A stretch of DNA of 64,000 nt from Acanthopleura granulata (GCA_016165875.1 JABBOT010000005.1:2072692-2136691), one strand, 5' to 3'; numbered from the stretch's first letter, positions 1-11,928 are shown. Made by a program: numbers and translations. Notes: generated by a model not told the origin, from the letters alone.

Positions 1-129
1 TGCATCCCAATTTTACGTCTGATATATGAACCTTATGACAGGCGCCAGATTTGTGTATGTAAATAAGGCACTAAATCTCGGTCTCTCTGTTCAATTGTCC
101 CTAAATTAAAGTAATAAAAGTCAGAGAGC

Positions 130-460
130 TGAAATGAAGTGAGGAGTGAACAGTTAAGAAGCCCACAAATGAGCAGTGTACAGTTAAGTGGCATACACTG
201 TGCATTGCAGAACTGAACAATGCAGAGTAAGCGCACAACATAATAGTGCGCAGTTGAACAGTACACATTATGTTAATACACTGTTAAGCAATGCACAGAT
301 GAACAACACGCAGCTCAGCAGTGCGCCATTGAGCAGTACACGTGTGAGCAACACACAACCTGGTCATTGCAGCATCGAGCGTTACACAGCTGAGCTGTGC
401 ACAAGTAAGCAATACTCAGCTGTGCAACGCACAGCTCGGCAGTGTAGATTTGCGAACTGA
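130..460. repeat. Degenerate 15-bp minisatellite
   Basis: The sequence cycles through variants of a GAGCAGTRCACAGYT-like unit. The clearest run is 288-360, where successive 15-base units start with AGCAATGCA, AACAACACG, AGCAGTGCG, AGCAGTACA and AGCAACACA. Because the period is a multiple of three, a 90-codon plus-strand frame stays open and encodes a low-complexity Ser/Thr/Gln/Asn string. I see no reason to call that a gene. The units are too diverged for recent expansion. Confidence 0.7.
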
Positions 461-654
461 ACAACTAAGCAGCTGGGAGACTGGCCCCACTCAGGCACTA
501 AGCTGAACCTGCCAATCCCCGAAGTTTATCGTTGACGTTGTTTCCAGAACTTCTCGACCATTGATGAAGCCTATGCATAATATAGTGGGCTAATTTAATG
601 AAGGGCGAAAATGTTATTTTTCTTTCATTTGTTCAATTCCACTCTTCAGTATGT

Positions 655-945
655 ATGTTTTCGAGTGGTTACAGCGTCCACCAGAGAAGTCGGGAGATCC
701 AGGTTCAAGCCCGGATCGGGTCATATCACAGGATTTAAAAATAGCTCTTGTTACTATTTGTTAGTTTGGCTCTCTGCACTGAGAGGGAGGAGGAAGCAAA
801 CATGACTGGTCGGCCCGGTGTCAGTATACTGTGACTGGGTAGGGCTTCATGTCTGGTGTCTTCGGCATGATGTTCCGGTGGCAGCAGCAATTTGGAGGTA
901 TGGAATCGCCTGCAACAAGAAGACAAACACCAGGCAGACACCAGA
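655..945 (+). mobile_element. tRNA-derived SINE (family B)
   Basis: The left part (about 664-725) has a tRNA-like body: GAGTGGTTACAGCGTCC resembles a pol III A box, and GGTTCAAGCCC is a good B box. It is followed by a body with GACTGGTCGGCCCGGTGTCAG and CTGGTGTCTTCGGCATGATG. That combination is familiar to me from tRNA-derived SINEs in molluscan genomes; this is memory, not a search. The orientation is plus. The copy is diverged, and the open frames across it are not genes. Confidence 0.7.
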
Positions 946-949
946 GGGA

Positions 950-2520
950 GTTATATTTTACGTATCCTTCAAATTATCCCATAGTACGTTATGCAGAGTG
1001 CACAGATGCTTTATTCTTTGTAAGGAGAGCAGAGTCGGAAGCATTTCGCTACAGAGAAAACAAAGGCACCCTTTTAACTGATATATTCCGGGAAAGTAAA
1101 AACAAACATTATTTCCTAAAAAGTCAACCAATGCGCAAGAACTTCAACTGCCATGTACATGAGATGACCCCTAGTTAGCGCAGCCATGACACTATGTCAC
1201 TCACATTGTCCTGATTTCTTCTGTTTTAGACATAATTTATATCAGCATTATCCTGTTTTTAAACTAAGTTGCCCAGAATTATTTGATAGGGATTACATTT
1301 TCTAACGTTGCTTTAAGCCACAGCTTTGAACTCATTCATACTTGCAAATCAACCGAAAACAAAGAAAAATTGTCTCTTTTCATGAAACTAGTCAGCGAAG
1401 CTTCAGACTTCTTTATTTCCTTCCCTTCACTGGGCCTCCTGGTGAATGTTTCTACCCAGAGTTTGAAAAGGAATTTCTCCACTTCATTTCCACAGGGACA
1501 CTGATTCGGCTTGGCAGAAAAATAAAATGCTTTTTAAGCCAACTCTTTCAGGAAATGATCAAGGACACTGCGATCAGCCAGGAACGCGATGTCCTAGCAC
1601 ATTATGCTACAGGGAAAACTCAAACAAGCCTTAAATGTCTTCCTATTCGCGCTTTCACAACACCGGGTAGTTAACCAAGCCTTTTGTTACATTCTTATGA
1701 ACAACTCTTTGTTGGCCAGATCCCTTTTCTGCTCAACATCACTTGAGAATTAGTGGATTTTCTTTTCCCATGCAGAACCTCAAAAACCTGCTACAGGCTT
1801 TTGGCACCATGTCAACGTCTGTGATAATGTTCTTAGGTCAGGTATTTCTATTTGTTTAATCCATTACTACCAATTCACTCCATTTGGCAATACAGAGATG
1901 CATTATTGCCCCTCCAGGGCTATACTAGGCCTTTGTGGTCACAGCGGAGGACGGGAATCCCGTCATGAAATGTGCAATGCTTCCCATCGGAGGCCTTGGA
2001 GATCTTTACAGTGTGTATCACTAACCTTAAAGGGTTCTAAGAGGATTCTAACAAACACTGTTTCAGGACAGACTATGATCTCGCCGCAACTGTCAAGATG
2101 CTTGACCAATGACTTTGGGCGTTTGATCAATCCAGCTCAAGCTTGGAGCTAGTGTCCTAACTATTTATCAAAAGGAGGAGATTTACTGCAGACACTCTGA
2201 GCGTACACCTAGCTATGATGGTTTAATTTTAATTTCAAATAAAATAAAGAAGCACACGCATTTCTGATTCTTTACCGAACTATCACTTAAATTTTCTTAT
2301 ATTTTTGAATGAAGCATTCTCGGTAACGCAAATAGCCCTGAGTCCTTCTACAATTTCCTCACTCTATCCTCTTATTTCCATGAAAACCTTAGGCTAGGGA
2401 CGTCTACACATCGAGGTCTCGTGGAAGTGTCTGTGTGCATCATTCCGTCTTTGGCAATGAGTCATGTTTTCTTCTTGACGCCATTTGAAAGAATGTTTAG
2501 TGTATATGTCTATACACATT
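950..2520. other. Unrecognised non-coding stretch
   Basis: Several plus-strand open frames of 70-110 codons occur (849-1178, 1342-1674, 1898-2152). They show no recognisable motif, no clear codon bias and no consistent splice signals. I see nothing here that I can support as a gene or repeat. Confidence 0.5.
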
Positions 2521-2526
2521 ATGGAA

Positions 2527-3885
2527 GGTTTGTATGCGAGGAAAAAATAATAGTTGATTGAATTCACAGAGTCATATAATAAGCATCAGCTGGAAAAGTC
2601 TTAATCCGAGTCCTCCCCAGAGATGGCAGAGAACATAGAGCATAGGCTCGTAAACTGCAAGGCCAGCATGTCATTAGACCCGAGAGCTGTGTCCAGTTGG
2701 CATGCGCTGGAAGTGGGATTGGACAATCCGGTGTTATGAAACGAAAACCATAGAAACGAAGCCAACGGCCTTAAACGTAGCTACACAGCAAGCTCCATAA
2801 TTATGAGTATGGATTACGTAGGATTTATTTATTTATTTGATTGGTGTTTTACGTCGTACTCAAGAATATTTCACTTATACGACGGCGGCCAGCACTATGG
2901 TAGGAGGAAACCGGGAAGAGCCCGGGGGAAACACGAGACCATCCGCAGGTTGCTGACAGACCTTCCCACATACGGCCGGAGAAGAAGCCATCATGAGCTG
3001 GTCTTGAACTCACAGCGACCTCAATGGTGGGAGTCTTCGGGTCATTGTGCTGCGATTACCTACGACCGGAAACGTCGTCTCCTCAGTGACAGCTCCCTTG
3101 ATTTCTTATCGGAATAATTTACATTATTGCGACTTTACAAAGCAACGTTTTCACAGAAAAACACAAGATTGTGGAATATAAGGCTGGTAGTGTTCATACA
3201 TCGATGTCAATAATTAGCAGAGCAATCGATCAAAACATTTTGGAGATGACTTTTAATGTGGTCGCATGACTGATAATAAATAGCTGACTTGGTTGTCTTT
3301 TTCTAAATGAGAAAAGAACCTTTAAACTTCATTACGTAAGAACATCACCACACAATTTGTTTTCCAAACAGCAGAACAACATGCAACACACGATATGACC
3401 ATGTACATGTAAGTTGTGCTCGTAGGTCTTCGAGGCTGGCGTCTTTAATGAATTGCCCAAATTTGTAACGACAGCAAAGTTCTACATTGTAATGAATTAA
3501 CACGCGAAAGGTCTGCAAAGGACTGCAACGTCCTGAACCCAAGTTTGTATATTGGGAAATCAGCAGGGGTTGGAGGAAAGCCGCTGCAGGTTTTGGAGAC
3601 AAGGGTTTGCCTCCCTTCACAAAAGGGAGACAACTCAGGGTTGAGAATAAACTAAAGTTTTAATATGAAATCCAATACTAAGAAAGAAGAATAACCTAAA
3701 CCCAGACCGGTTTCATGAAATTAACGTAAACAAAAAGGTGACTACGTCTTCCTATACACTCCTCTGTTACCACTGCCGCGTTACAGCACACCTCCAATTC
3801 TGCCGAGACAAATGACCACCGGTGTCAAGGGTACATGGAACCTTTTACACCATAGTTGCAGGTGGAAAGTTCTCGGGTAGAATGC
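2527..3885. repeat. Direct repeat copy A (LTR-like, SINE inserted)
   Basis: This segment aligns in the same orientation with 7,053-8,190. Landmarks present in both copies include CCTCCCCAGAGATGGCAGAG, GACAATCCGGTGTTATGAAA, TATCGGAATAATTTACA, ATCGATGTCAATAATTAG, GAGAATAAACTAAAGTTTTA and CACCGGTGTCAAG. Without the SINE at about 2,821-3,075 the copy is about 1.1 kb. It lies just beyond the end of the minus-strand gypsy integrase, where a 3' LTR would be expected. LTR identity is an inference, because I could not define TG...CA ends, a polypurine tract or a target duplication. Confidence 0.7.
2821..3075 (-). mobile_element. tRNA-derived SINE (family A), near full length
   Basis: The copy reads on the minus strand. 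Its 3' end is the TTTATTTATTTGATTGGTG tract, followed by the ACGACGGCGGCCAGCACTATGG body and the CATCCGCAGGTTGCTGACAG segment. The 5' tRNA-like head toward 3,070 is degraded. It interrupts direct repeat A and is absent from repeat B, so it inserted after those two copies existed. Confidence 0.8.
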
Positions 3886-4689
3886 CTACCTTTGGGTATA
3901 CCGAGAGAAGGCAAGTCTGTTTTGTGGCAACTACGCGGGATTAACGTATTCATACCAGTGTAGAATTTGTGAACCCTAAGGACATTTCTGTTATCACGGT
4001 ATAGCAATAAAAACAATTTTCACAAAGAAGTTCTTCACCATACAACATGATCAGAATAGCAAAGGCTATATGTCCAAGTCTCTACTACAAAATAGACTTT
4101 GAAAATTTAACAGCACGTAAGGAAAAGAAACTACGAAGCCAAAGAACAAACACCAAGGGGAGGGAATGACTCATCCGCCACACTTCCCCGTTCTAAAATA
4201 CAGTATGTCATCAAATATTATTATTTTAACTTCACTTTTACAACGCCTTTGCACATCTGGCTCTACCCTAATATGAACATATTCTCAGCAACATCGTATC
4301 TAATGTCCACTTGTTCGTCTAGGCACACATACTGGCCTTCATCGAGTGAGTTTACTTGCTGCACCTGCATTTCCCTCGGTGCCCGCTTCGCCCGTTCTCG
4401 CTCTGCAGTATGAGTCTGCACATCCCATTTTCGTCCTTCGCCATCCAAGTATTAGCTGTTGTGAGAAACACCATCCGGTGCCACAACACAGACTCTTTCA
4501 CCATGCCTTCGCCGTACATGTCGTGGTTCTTCCTAGGATTTCTGAAGCCACGCCAGTCACACCTGAACACACGCACCGTTTCCGGGTGGACTCGTCTCCA
4601 GTGCCTCCAGAAAATGTTTTTTACCTGAAATATTATGCTACAATATATACAAATGCCTATTTTAATTTTGAGTTCGAGAGGTAAATTAA

Positions 4690-5608
4690 GAGGTGTATTT
4701 GTTTTGTCTGCGGACATCCCTTCCACAACGAGTATGCCTGATATTTATTTTACTTCCAGACAGTATTGTAGTGTTCTGCGGTTGAAGCAGACTATCATCG
4801 TCGTCTGGATAGGTATCCTCAACTGGAGCCTGACTTCCTTCGGCTGACGGTGACACACATAGAGATTCCACAGACGGGGTTCCATGCAGAGGGCTGCAAG
4901 GCATGGAACCATATGGTGGCTGATCTGAGACATCCCGCACTCTGGGTGGCAAAACACCTTCATAATGTTTCAACTGATCGACATGGTACACTCTAGTACG
5001 ACCTTGCACCAAATCAGTTACAGAGCTTAGCCCCTTTATTTCCTGGTAAGACCAGGCCCAGAATAGACCATGCTTACTTTAAGGACTGATTAAATCGCTC
5101 CATCCGACCATCAGACTAAGGTCGGTAAGGTGTGGACCTGTTTTTTTCGACCGGCATATCTGGGCCATTCTCTCCGTTGGTCCAAATGGATCGGCCGAGG
5201 GACACCAAATCTACACATGAATTCTGTGACCAATTTTTCGGCGACTGAAAAAGCAGTATGATCATGGACGGTGTAGGCCTCCGCCCATTTCGTGAAAAAG
5301 TCAACCATAAATAAGACGTAGCGATTCCTAATGGCTGTTTCAGGGCAATCCAAAGTGTCCATCCCAATCCTGTCCAAGGTTGCACCGACTTTGGATTGCT
5401 GAAGGGGGGCTTTACCTTGACCCGGGTCGGCTTTCCTTCGGGCACACACATCACATTGCTTAACCCAAAGAGCAGTGTCACTGGTCATACTATGCCAAAT
5501 AACAAGACGACGGGGTGTTTTGACTATCATTTGACGCCCAAAATGTGTCTGGCCACAGTGTATTTCATAGAACACGTTTGACCGGGTATGTTTAGGTGCT
5601 ACCAGCAC
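4690..5608 (-). pseudogene. Ty3/gypsy-type integrase remnant
   Basis: This is the integrase part of a gypsy-like pol. The minus frame at 5,111-5,608 (165 codons) has the zinc-binding His region (THFGRQ) and the CDVC pair, then MDTLD (first catalytic Asp) and HLDQRREW (position of the second Asp, normally in an SDQG-like context). The frame ends before the third catalytic residue, Glu. Further minus-strand sequence resumes at 4,686-5,012 with GRTRVYHVDQLKHYEG, typical of the C-terminal tail of such polyproteins. The middle is lost or frameshifted, so the protein cannot be active. It lies downstream, in minus-strand order, of the RNase H piece at 5,880-6,235. Confidence 0.85.
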
Positions 5609-5752
5609 CAGCGGAGAGGTTGCTCCGGATCTTCATCTCAGCGATGCATCAAAAGTCACTCATGCACTTCTAATACCTCTCAAAAACTCAACAAAGTCTG
5701 TTCCAGGCGAGTGGAGTCAGCGATACAACTTTCTTTAAGGACAGCACCCTTT

Positions 5753-5862
5753 CCCCCGGGTTCAGTCCGGTTTCCTCCTACCATAACGCTTGGTGCCGTC
5801 GTATAAGAGAAGTTTTTTGGAGTATGTGGTAAAACACCAATGAAATAAATAAATAAACCCAG
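5753..5862 (+). mobile_element. SINE family A, 3' fragment
   Basis: The copy has GTTCAGTCCGGTTTCCTCC, GCCGTCGTATAAG and GGTAAAACACCAATGAAATAAATAAATAAA in plus orientation. Only the 3' half is present. It sits between the gypsy integrase and RNase H pieces and so separates them. Confidence 0.75.
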
Positions 5863-5879
5863 CAACCAGGCTAACTGTG

Positions 5880-6235
5880 TTATCTTCCTCTTGCCACACA
5901 CGCAACAAACCTAGGAACCAACCTCGAGACCGGTGGTAAATTTCCGCCAGCACGTTCAACCCTGTTTTCCATACAGCACACCCTGATCACTGAGATCCCC
6001 AGGATTCCTCCGAATTCCTCCGAATTAGCCTTTGGAACTACCGCCCCAAATGAACTAATCCTAGAGTCCTCACAATCTTTCCGATCACATTTACCTTGGG
6101 GTTTAAGGCAGTCTGCGTTACCATACTTCATCCCACTTCTTTGTTTAATACCAAAGTCATATGTCTCAAGCGTTGCGATCCCCCTAGCTGTCAAACCTTC
6201 AGGATCATTAAAATTCCGTAGCCACGTCATTGAGG
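5880..6235 (-). pseudogene. Ty3/gypsy RNase H C-terminal remnant
   Basis: The minus frame reads TWLRNFNDPEGLTARG, then IATLETYDFGIKQRSG, then YGNADCL. This is the usual end of the gypsy RNase H domain, where the last catalytic Asp sits in a GNAD motif. After it come degraded codons with no recognisable domain. It belongs to the same pol as the integrase at 4,690-5,608, but a SINE and degraded DNA lie between them. Confidence 0.8.
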
Positions 6236-6239
6236 CGTG

Positions 6240-7050
6240 ATGTGCTTTTGTACTGATGTTTTACGTCTAATTCAACAATAGTTATTTTATCGGAGGGCAG
6301 ATGATTTTAGGAAAAAAATGTTCATATTCGCATTCATAAAATATGAGATAGTAAGGATGTTCACTCATTTCACCTGATTGGTCAAGATTGATCGTCGTTT
6401 GTTGGAATCATTAGACAGAGTGACGGGGAGTAACGGGAATTCTTAACGTCGGATACATGTACTAAATTATACTGGACACAAAAAGTGGATATCAAGGCTG
6501 GCCTGTAATTCCATGAGTAACCCATCACAAAAAAACAAAACATTTTTAGGTCGAAACCAAGGTATTTTCGTTGCGATACATGACATAATTCTGGAATTTA
6601 TCTATTTCCTCTGCAGTTGTTCTGTGTTCATGTTTTCTGTCCACGTTTTGTACTCGAAGGACATTACTCAGTTTTGATGATTATATGTTGACCACTGAAT
6701 CTCCTTGATTGAACACAGAAGGCATGATGATGTTTACTACTATCATGCAGATTTGGTGGGCTTTCCTAAGGCGCTTCTCTGATGATTGAGAGCTACACAT
6801 AACTCCACAACAATTAAAGTGAAGCCTACTAGGTACATGTATTAGTGGGGCTCTTAAGGGGGCTGTACCTGCATCACTCCAATTAAAACGAATGATCCAT
6901 GCAATGGAAAAGAAACGCGGAATTGAATTATGTGAACAAGAGTGTAAAGAACGCGTAAATAAACATTTCCTGAGAATGGCATCAAAGATAAATAAATCAG
7001 TAAGCAACATGCTGGTGATTTTCTACGGTACTTGTGCGAAAGTTCGTCGA
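6240..7050. other. Unrecognised spacer inside the gypsy region
   Basis: This spacer lies between the RNase H remnant and direct repeat B. A 65-codon plus frame at 6,892-7,089 (Met, then Lys/Glu/Cys-rich) runs into repeat B and lacks family resemblance. I see nothing else of note. Confidence 0.5.
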
Positions 7051-7052
7051 GT

Positions 7053-8190
7053 CTGGTTTGAATGCGGGGAAGAAATAATGGCTGATTGAACTGACAGAGT
7101 TATCAAATAATCATCATCTGGAAAAGCCTTGATTTGAATCCTCCCCAGAGATGGCAGAGAACATAGAGCACGGACTCGTAAACTGTTAGGCCAGCATATA
7201 AGTAGACCCGAGAGCTGTGTCCAGTCGGCATACGCTGGAAATGTAATTAGACAATCCGGTGTTATGAAAGGAAAACCATAGAAAGGAATGTCAACAGCCT
7301 TATACGCGGCTAGACAGCAAGCGCAATAATTTTGAGTATGGATTACGTGGGAAGAAACCTGTAAGATGTCAGTACATTTCTCTACCACCGGAAACGTCGT
7401 GTCCTTGGTGACCACCCTTTTGACTGCTTATCGGAATAATTTACAATATAACCACTTCATAAAGCAGTAATGTCACACAAACACTCAAGATTGTATGATA
7501 TAAGGGTGGTATGTTGATACATCGATGTCAATAATTAGACAAATCGATCATAACGTCATGAAGAAGGCTTTTAAACTGGTCGTATGACTGATAATAAATT
7601 AAATAGCCAGCTTGGTTGTGTCTCTTCATATGAGAAAAGAACCTTTGAACTTCCGTACTGAAACACATCACCAGGCAAATTTATTTTCCAGACACAACGC
7701 AACGTACACAACAGACGACATGATCATGTACATGTAACTTGCGTCTTCGGGACTGGCGTCTTTAATGAATAGCCCCAATTTGTTAAGACAGCAAAAATTC
7801 TACACTGTAATGAATTAAAACGCGAAAAGTCAGTTGTAACGGACTGCAATGTCCTGGACCCAAGTTCGTAAATTAGGAAATCAGCAAGTGTTGGAGGAAG
7901 GGCCCAGCAAGATCTGGAGACAAGGGTTTGACAGTTCAACAAAAGGGAGACATCTCAGGGTTGAGAATAAACTAAAGTTTTAATACGAAATGCAACACAA
8001 AGGAACCTAAGCCGAGACCGGTTTGATGAAATTAACGTAAACAAAAAGGTGATTACCACTCCCTATACCCTACTCTGTTACCACTGCGGCATTACAGCAC
8101 ACTTCCAATTCATCCGCGACAAATGACCACCGGTGTCAAGCGTGCCTGGGACCTTTCACACCATGGTTGCAGGTGGAAAGTTCTCGTTTT
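7053..8190. repeat. Direct repeat copy B (LTR-like)
   Basis: This is the second copy of the segment at 2,527-3,885, in the same orientation and without the SINE. It starts near GGTTTGAATGCGGGGAAGAA and ends near GCAGGTGGAAAGTTCTCG. It lies directly beyond the end of the minus-strand RT remnant. If these are LTRs, each copy follows a different piece of pol. Confidence 0.7.
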
Positions 8191-8305
8191 AATGCGAAAT
8201 ACAACACAAACGAACAAGAGTAACCTAATCCGAAACCGAACCCCATGAAAATAACGTAAGGAAAAAGGTGACCACCACTCTGCCATACTGTGCTACGTCA
8301 ATCAG
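7975..8305. repeat. Internal duplication at the end of repeat B
   Basis: The stretch starting TTTTAATACGAAATGCAACA (about 7,978) recurs about 210 bp later as TTTTAATGCGAAATACAACA (about 8,189). Both copies continue through the GAAATTAACGTAA / AAAATAACGTAAG and AAAAAGGTGA landmarks. Repeat copy A has only one such unit, so this duplication is specific to B. Confidence 0.65.
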
Positions 8306-8490
8306 GCGTGATCTGTCCTTACCACGAAATGTCTACCCCACCAATGGTGCCGAAAGTCCTTAACAAACCTTACAACTGCTAGCAACTCTCTTCTCGTAGT
8401 ACAAAACCTATGTTGCTGCTTTTCTTAAAGTTTGAGCGGCATAAGAAATTACACGTTTTTGCCTACCTTGCAACTACGAGAGTACCGCAC

Positions 8491-9545
8491 CTACCCCGGT
8501 ATAATCTGATATGTCAGAACTGGAGCCGACAGTGACAGGCTTTTTAGTTCATCAAATGCCTTCTGACAAGTCGTATTCGACTGAAAGTTCACAGACATTC
8601 TGGTCAATTGTGCAACAGCCAAGAGCTGGGGAATGAACCTCCGGTAATACCGTACTAGGCCTAACAACCTACAAACTCCTGTCACGAATTTCGGAGCCGG
8701 CCTGTTACGTAGAGTCTCAACTTTACCAGGGTCACATAGGCTCCCTCTTGCAGAAACCACATGGCCTAGGTTTGCAACTTCCCGTTGAAACAAAACACAC
8801 TAAGAGCGTTTTAGTTTTAGATTACTCCCCTGCATCCTTAATACCACTAGCCCAAAGCTGCATTAAATGGTCTACAAATCACTAAAATATAGTTCAAAGA
8901 GCACAGGCACCGATCCACTCTACTCCAATAAGGACTGCCAAATACTCTTTCAACCGTTGATGCGGCATTACACAAGCCGAACGGCATGACCTTTAACTGA
9001 AATAAGCCTTTGTGTGTAGAGAAGGCGGTTTTTTCCTTGTCTTTCTAGTGCACTTCACACTGCCAATATGCAGACACTAAATCTAGGGGGGGAAACCAGC
9101 AGCCTCTGACAAAGAATCCAAGGAGTCGTCGATTCGGGGCAATGGGTAAGCGTAATTTACAGAATTTGAGTGCGGAAGCTGATAATCAACCCAAAACCCC
9201 TTTGACCCGTCCTTTTTGGCCACCAATAGAAGATGTCACGAACATATAATTGCTTATGCTAGGTTCTACAACATCATTATCCAACATTTAATTGATCTCC
9301 TTTTCCAGTGACTCCCCTTGACCAAGAGGAAGCGGAGGGGATGTAACTTCCAATGGCCTAGCAATACCAGTAATGATGGTATGTTTCACTAGCCCAGTTC
9401 TTCCTCGCTTTCCGTTGGGTTAATAAACACGTCTTCAAACTCAGTCAAAACGCTGGCCAATTGTGTGGCATAGATAGGAACTAAATTACCCCTGGCGTTA
9501 TCGTACAATTCATGCAGGTGTGGTGAGAGACGAGAGGGTGTACTT
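8491..9545 (-). pseudogene. Ty3/gypsy reverse transcriptase remnant
   Basis: The minus strand shows, in order: the region upstream of RT (TEFEDVFI near 9,440), PRIDDSLDSL, DLVSAYWQ (finger/palm Asp motif, about 9,050-9,085), LFQLKVMPFGLCNA (about 8,965-9,005), a ruined catalytic box where the YxDD should be (about 8,885-8,900), and the thumb/connection (GLVRYYRRFIPQLLAVA, 8,491-8,793). Frames change several times, and the catalytic Asp pair is missing at the active-site position. This is an inactive pol fragment. RNase H and integrase follow only after repeat B, at 4,690-6,235. Confidence 0.8.
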
Positions 9546-9559
9546 TCTGTTACACTAAA

Positions 9560-10900
9560 CTTTTCATTTTATGGTGTGCGGTACCCCAGTAGTAACCCTC
9601 CCTGGGTTGTGGTGAGCTTGAGACTAATGTGACTGATGCAAATGTATGAGTAAGCCTCGAGTGGTTTATGAGGGGTGACAGCGTGCATCTGTATAGTCAG
9701 TGGTGTGCCGCACCCATCGGTATCTTCAGGTGAATGGATCGGTGGACTGGCCCAGAGCTAGCCAGGTTCCAGCAGACAGGGTGTGGTCAGTGTGCTCGTG
9801 GTCTTGCCTTGAACAACATAATAAAGGCGTGGTTGAAAGACCTGGCAGTGTTGGAGTGGGGGACTACTTGCTTCTGAGGTGGGTTGTGTGCATATACTTT
9901 GTTCTGGGCTGACATCTGAATGTATTTGTGTAGGAGTAGTGTGCAATATTCTTAAACATATGAACTACGATGAGGCTTGTATTTTCGTGTATAAATGGAG
10001 TAGTGTTAAACAGTTACAACCAGTATGAAGTGATTGGTATATAGTAATACTTCCTGTGTATCCCAGTACCAGTAGTAAGTGGTTGGATTTGACCGCAGTG
10101 TACTGTAGTAGTTGGTTATATTCAACCACCGTGTAGTAAAACCTATGTAAGCTATATAATAGCAGTAAAGGTGCAGTGGTTACAATTAGCCACAGTGCAG
10201 AGTAATGTAAGTAATATATGGAGTACTGGAAATAGCAAAGTAATTATTTATCTTGTTCTGAATATGATTCTCGCATGGCGGGTGGCCGGAGGTACGGCCT
10301 ACTGCGTCTCGGCGTTTTTGTCTAATCCCGTTCCATCCTGAGATGAGCAGAGCCGTGCATTAGTTGCCGGCTTGACCGGTGGCGCAACCTTTCAAACCCG
10401 AACTATATCAGGCCCTTCTCACCAAATCGATCGTGGTAATTACATCTGTGTGAAACTGTCACAACCCAACGACTGTTTGAGGCGGCAAGCAACGTTGGAT
10501 TTTTCCGCCGTACTCTGCCGGACTTGTGGAGAGTGGACTGTAGTATTGTAATTGTCAATGTAGTATGTGTTGTATATAATGTATCCACGTGTAGTGTGTT
10601 TGGCTTTTTGGATTGTCGAATGTGCTGCGTCTACTCATTAGATGTGAAGTTGTACTCCTAAAGCATTGTTTGTCTTTTGTGACCTTCATGTTCGGATCAT
10701 CGTGCGACACTTTCCTTACCGCTGTCAATTTTTTCTTTTCAACCTAACCTACTTCAAACGGCATATTGCCATGAATACAATGCGTTGATATGTCATTTTC
10801 TCCAGAGGGGTTTATCCAGTGGCGCTGAAATTTAAAACGCAGACATAATACTTCGGGACAAATTACGTGTGCAAAAATCATTTTCATATCTTGAAAACTG
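9560..10900. other. Unrecognised non-coding stretch
   Basis: G/T-rich sequence with AGTAGT- and GTAGT-type runs around 9,950-10,220 and a more GC-rich patch at 10,260-10,420. Open frames at 9,700-9,912 and 10,403-10,588 have no recognisable motif. I see no supported gene. Confidence 0.45.
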
Positions 10901-11071
10901 TAGAAATGCATTAATTACCGAAGTTGTCAGGTGGCCAAAAGTTTTTGAATTTAAATATTTTAAGTATGCTACCTAATGTAGTTTGTCCTTTTGATCCCGA
11001 ATCTGATCTTATTTTTGCCTGCGACATATACTTTGGACGCAAATTACGATCAAAGTCGAAAAAAATACGAT

Positions 11072-11252
11072 TTCCCCCATATTTAGAGATCACTTTGCAG
11101 AAAACAGTTACAGCTGCAATGCTGAAAATTGCGGAGTGCAAAGGGCCAGATATGTACCATACAAAGTGCCAAAAAGCAAAATATCACCATATTTAGAGGT
11201 CACGTGATAGGAAAGCGTTATAGCTGTAAAGCTGGACATTGCTGAGTGCAGT
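11072..11252. repeat. Two diverged 110-bp-spaced repeat units
   Basis: CCATATTTAGAGATCAC (from about 11,077) through TACAGCTGCAATGCTGAAAA and GCGGAGTGCA recurs at about 11,187 as CCATATTTAGAGGTCAC through TATAGCTGTAAAGCTGGACA and GCTGAGTGCA. Spacing is about 110 bp, same orientation. Confidence 0.65.
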
Positions 11253-11449
11253 TTACTATGAGAATGGAGATTATCCTTGCTGCGCTGTATTCTTTGTCTT
11301 TTGTTATGGGCTATTGGCAAAGAATCAAAGCTAAACTGCTTCCACGCTGAGTTTCAGTAGTAGGTTAATTCGATATGGCGGTCGTGGATTCAAATGCAGT
11401 TCATCCCTTCTCACACTTTTCAACTCCATTTTTTGCTCTCTTTTAATAC

Positions 11450-11600
11450 CATGACGTCATCAGGGACGTGTGGTACATTCAGTACGGCCCACGCTGAACA
11501 GCCAATCGGGCGCGCCGAGACTGCTAACAAAGCGCGTCCAGACTACGGGCACACCGCCGGCCGTCGCCTACCGCGTAAGGCTACACATGTTTGTGCCTCG
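11450..11600 (+). promoter_or_regulatory. Candidate promoter-like CpG-rich patch
   Basis: A perfect CRE-type palindrome TGACGTCA lies at 11,452-11,459. A CCAAT-type box AGCCAATCGG lies at about 11,500-11,509. A short CpG-dense run (GGGCGCGCCGAG and onward) follows in otherwise AT-rich DNA. The order CRE, CCAAT, CpG is what a polymerase II promoter could show. I see no TATA box, no identifiable downstream first exon and no transcription evidence, so this remains a motif-based suggestion. Confidence 0.3.
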
Positions 11601-11928
11601 AAAACAAAATGTAGTTCTGCTGGAAACGTGCAGCTTACCGCTACCACCTGGCGCTAAATCCTGTCGAGAGAATTGATAAAGAATGCAACAGTCCGTTAAT
11701 ACGCTCACACACTTCTTGGAAATCAAAATTATCTATAAAACATTTTTGGGAGTTACGTCTGCTATTAATATGTTTTATTGATTTAATTCCTGAACACATT
11801 TTTTTTCAAGCTTTGTTTGAATAGGCAGGCAGGATGAGCGTAAACTGTATACGATATTTGGCCGGCAATACTATGGTTTTACAACCGATTAGATACAGCT
11901 ATGTAAGGCCTTTACAGAAAATTAAGGG

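Noticed and set aside
4352..4726. 124-codon minus frame downstream of integrase as an env or zinc-finger gene
   Set aside because: The Cys/His spacing fits no finger I know, the start is GTG, and a plus-strand frame of similar length overlaps it; left unassigned.
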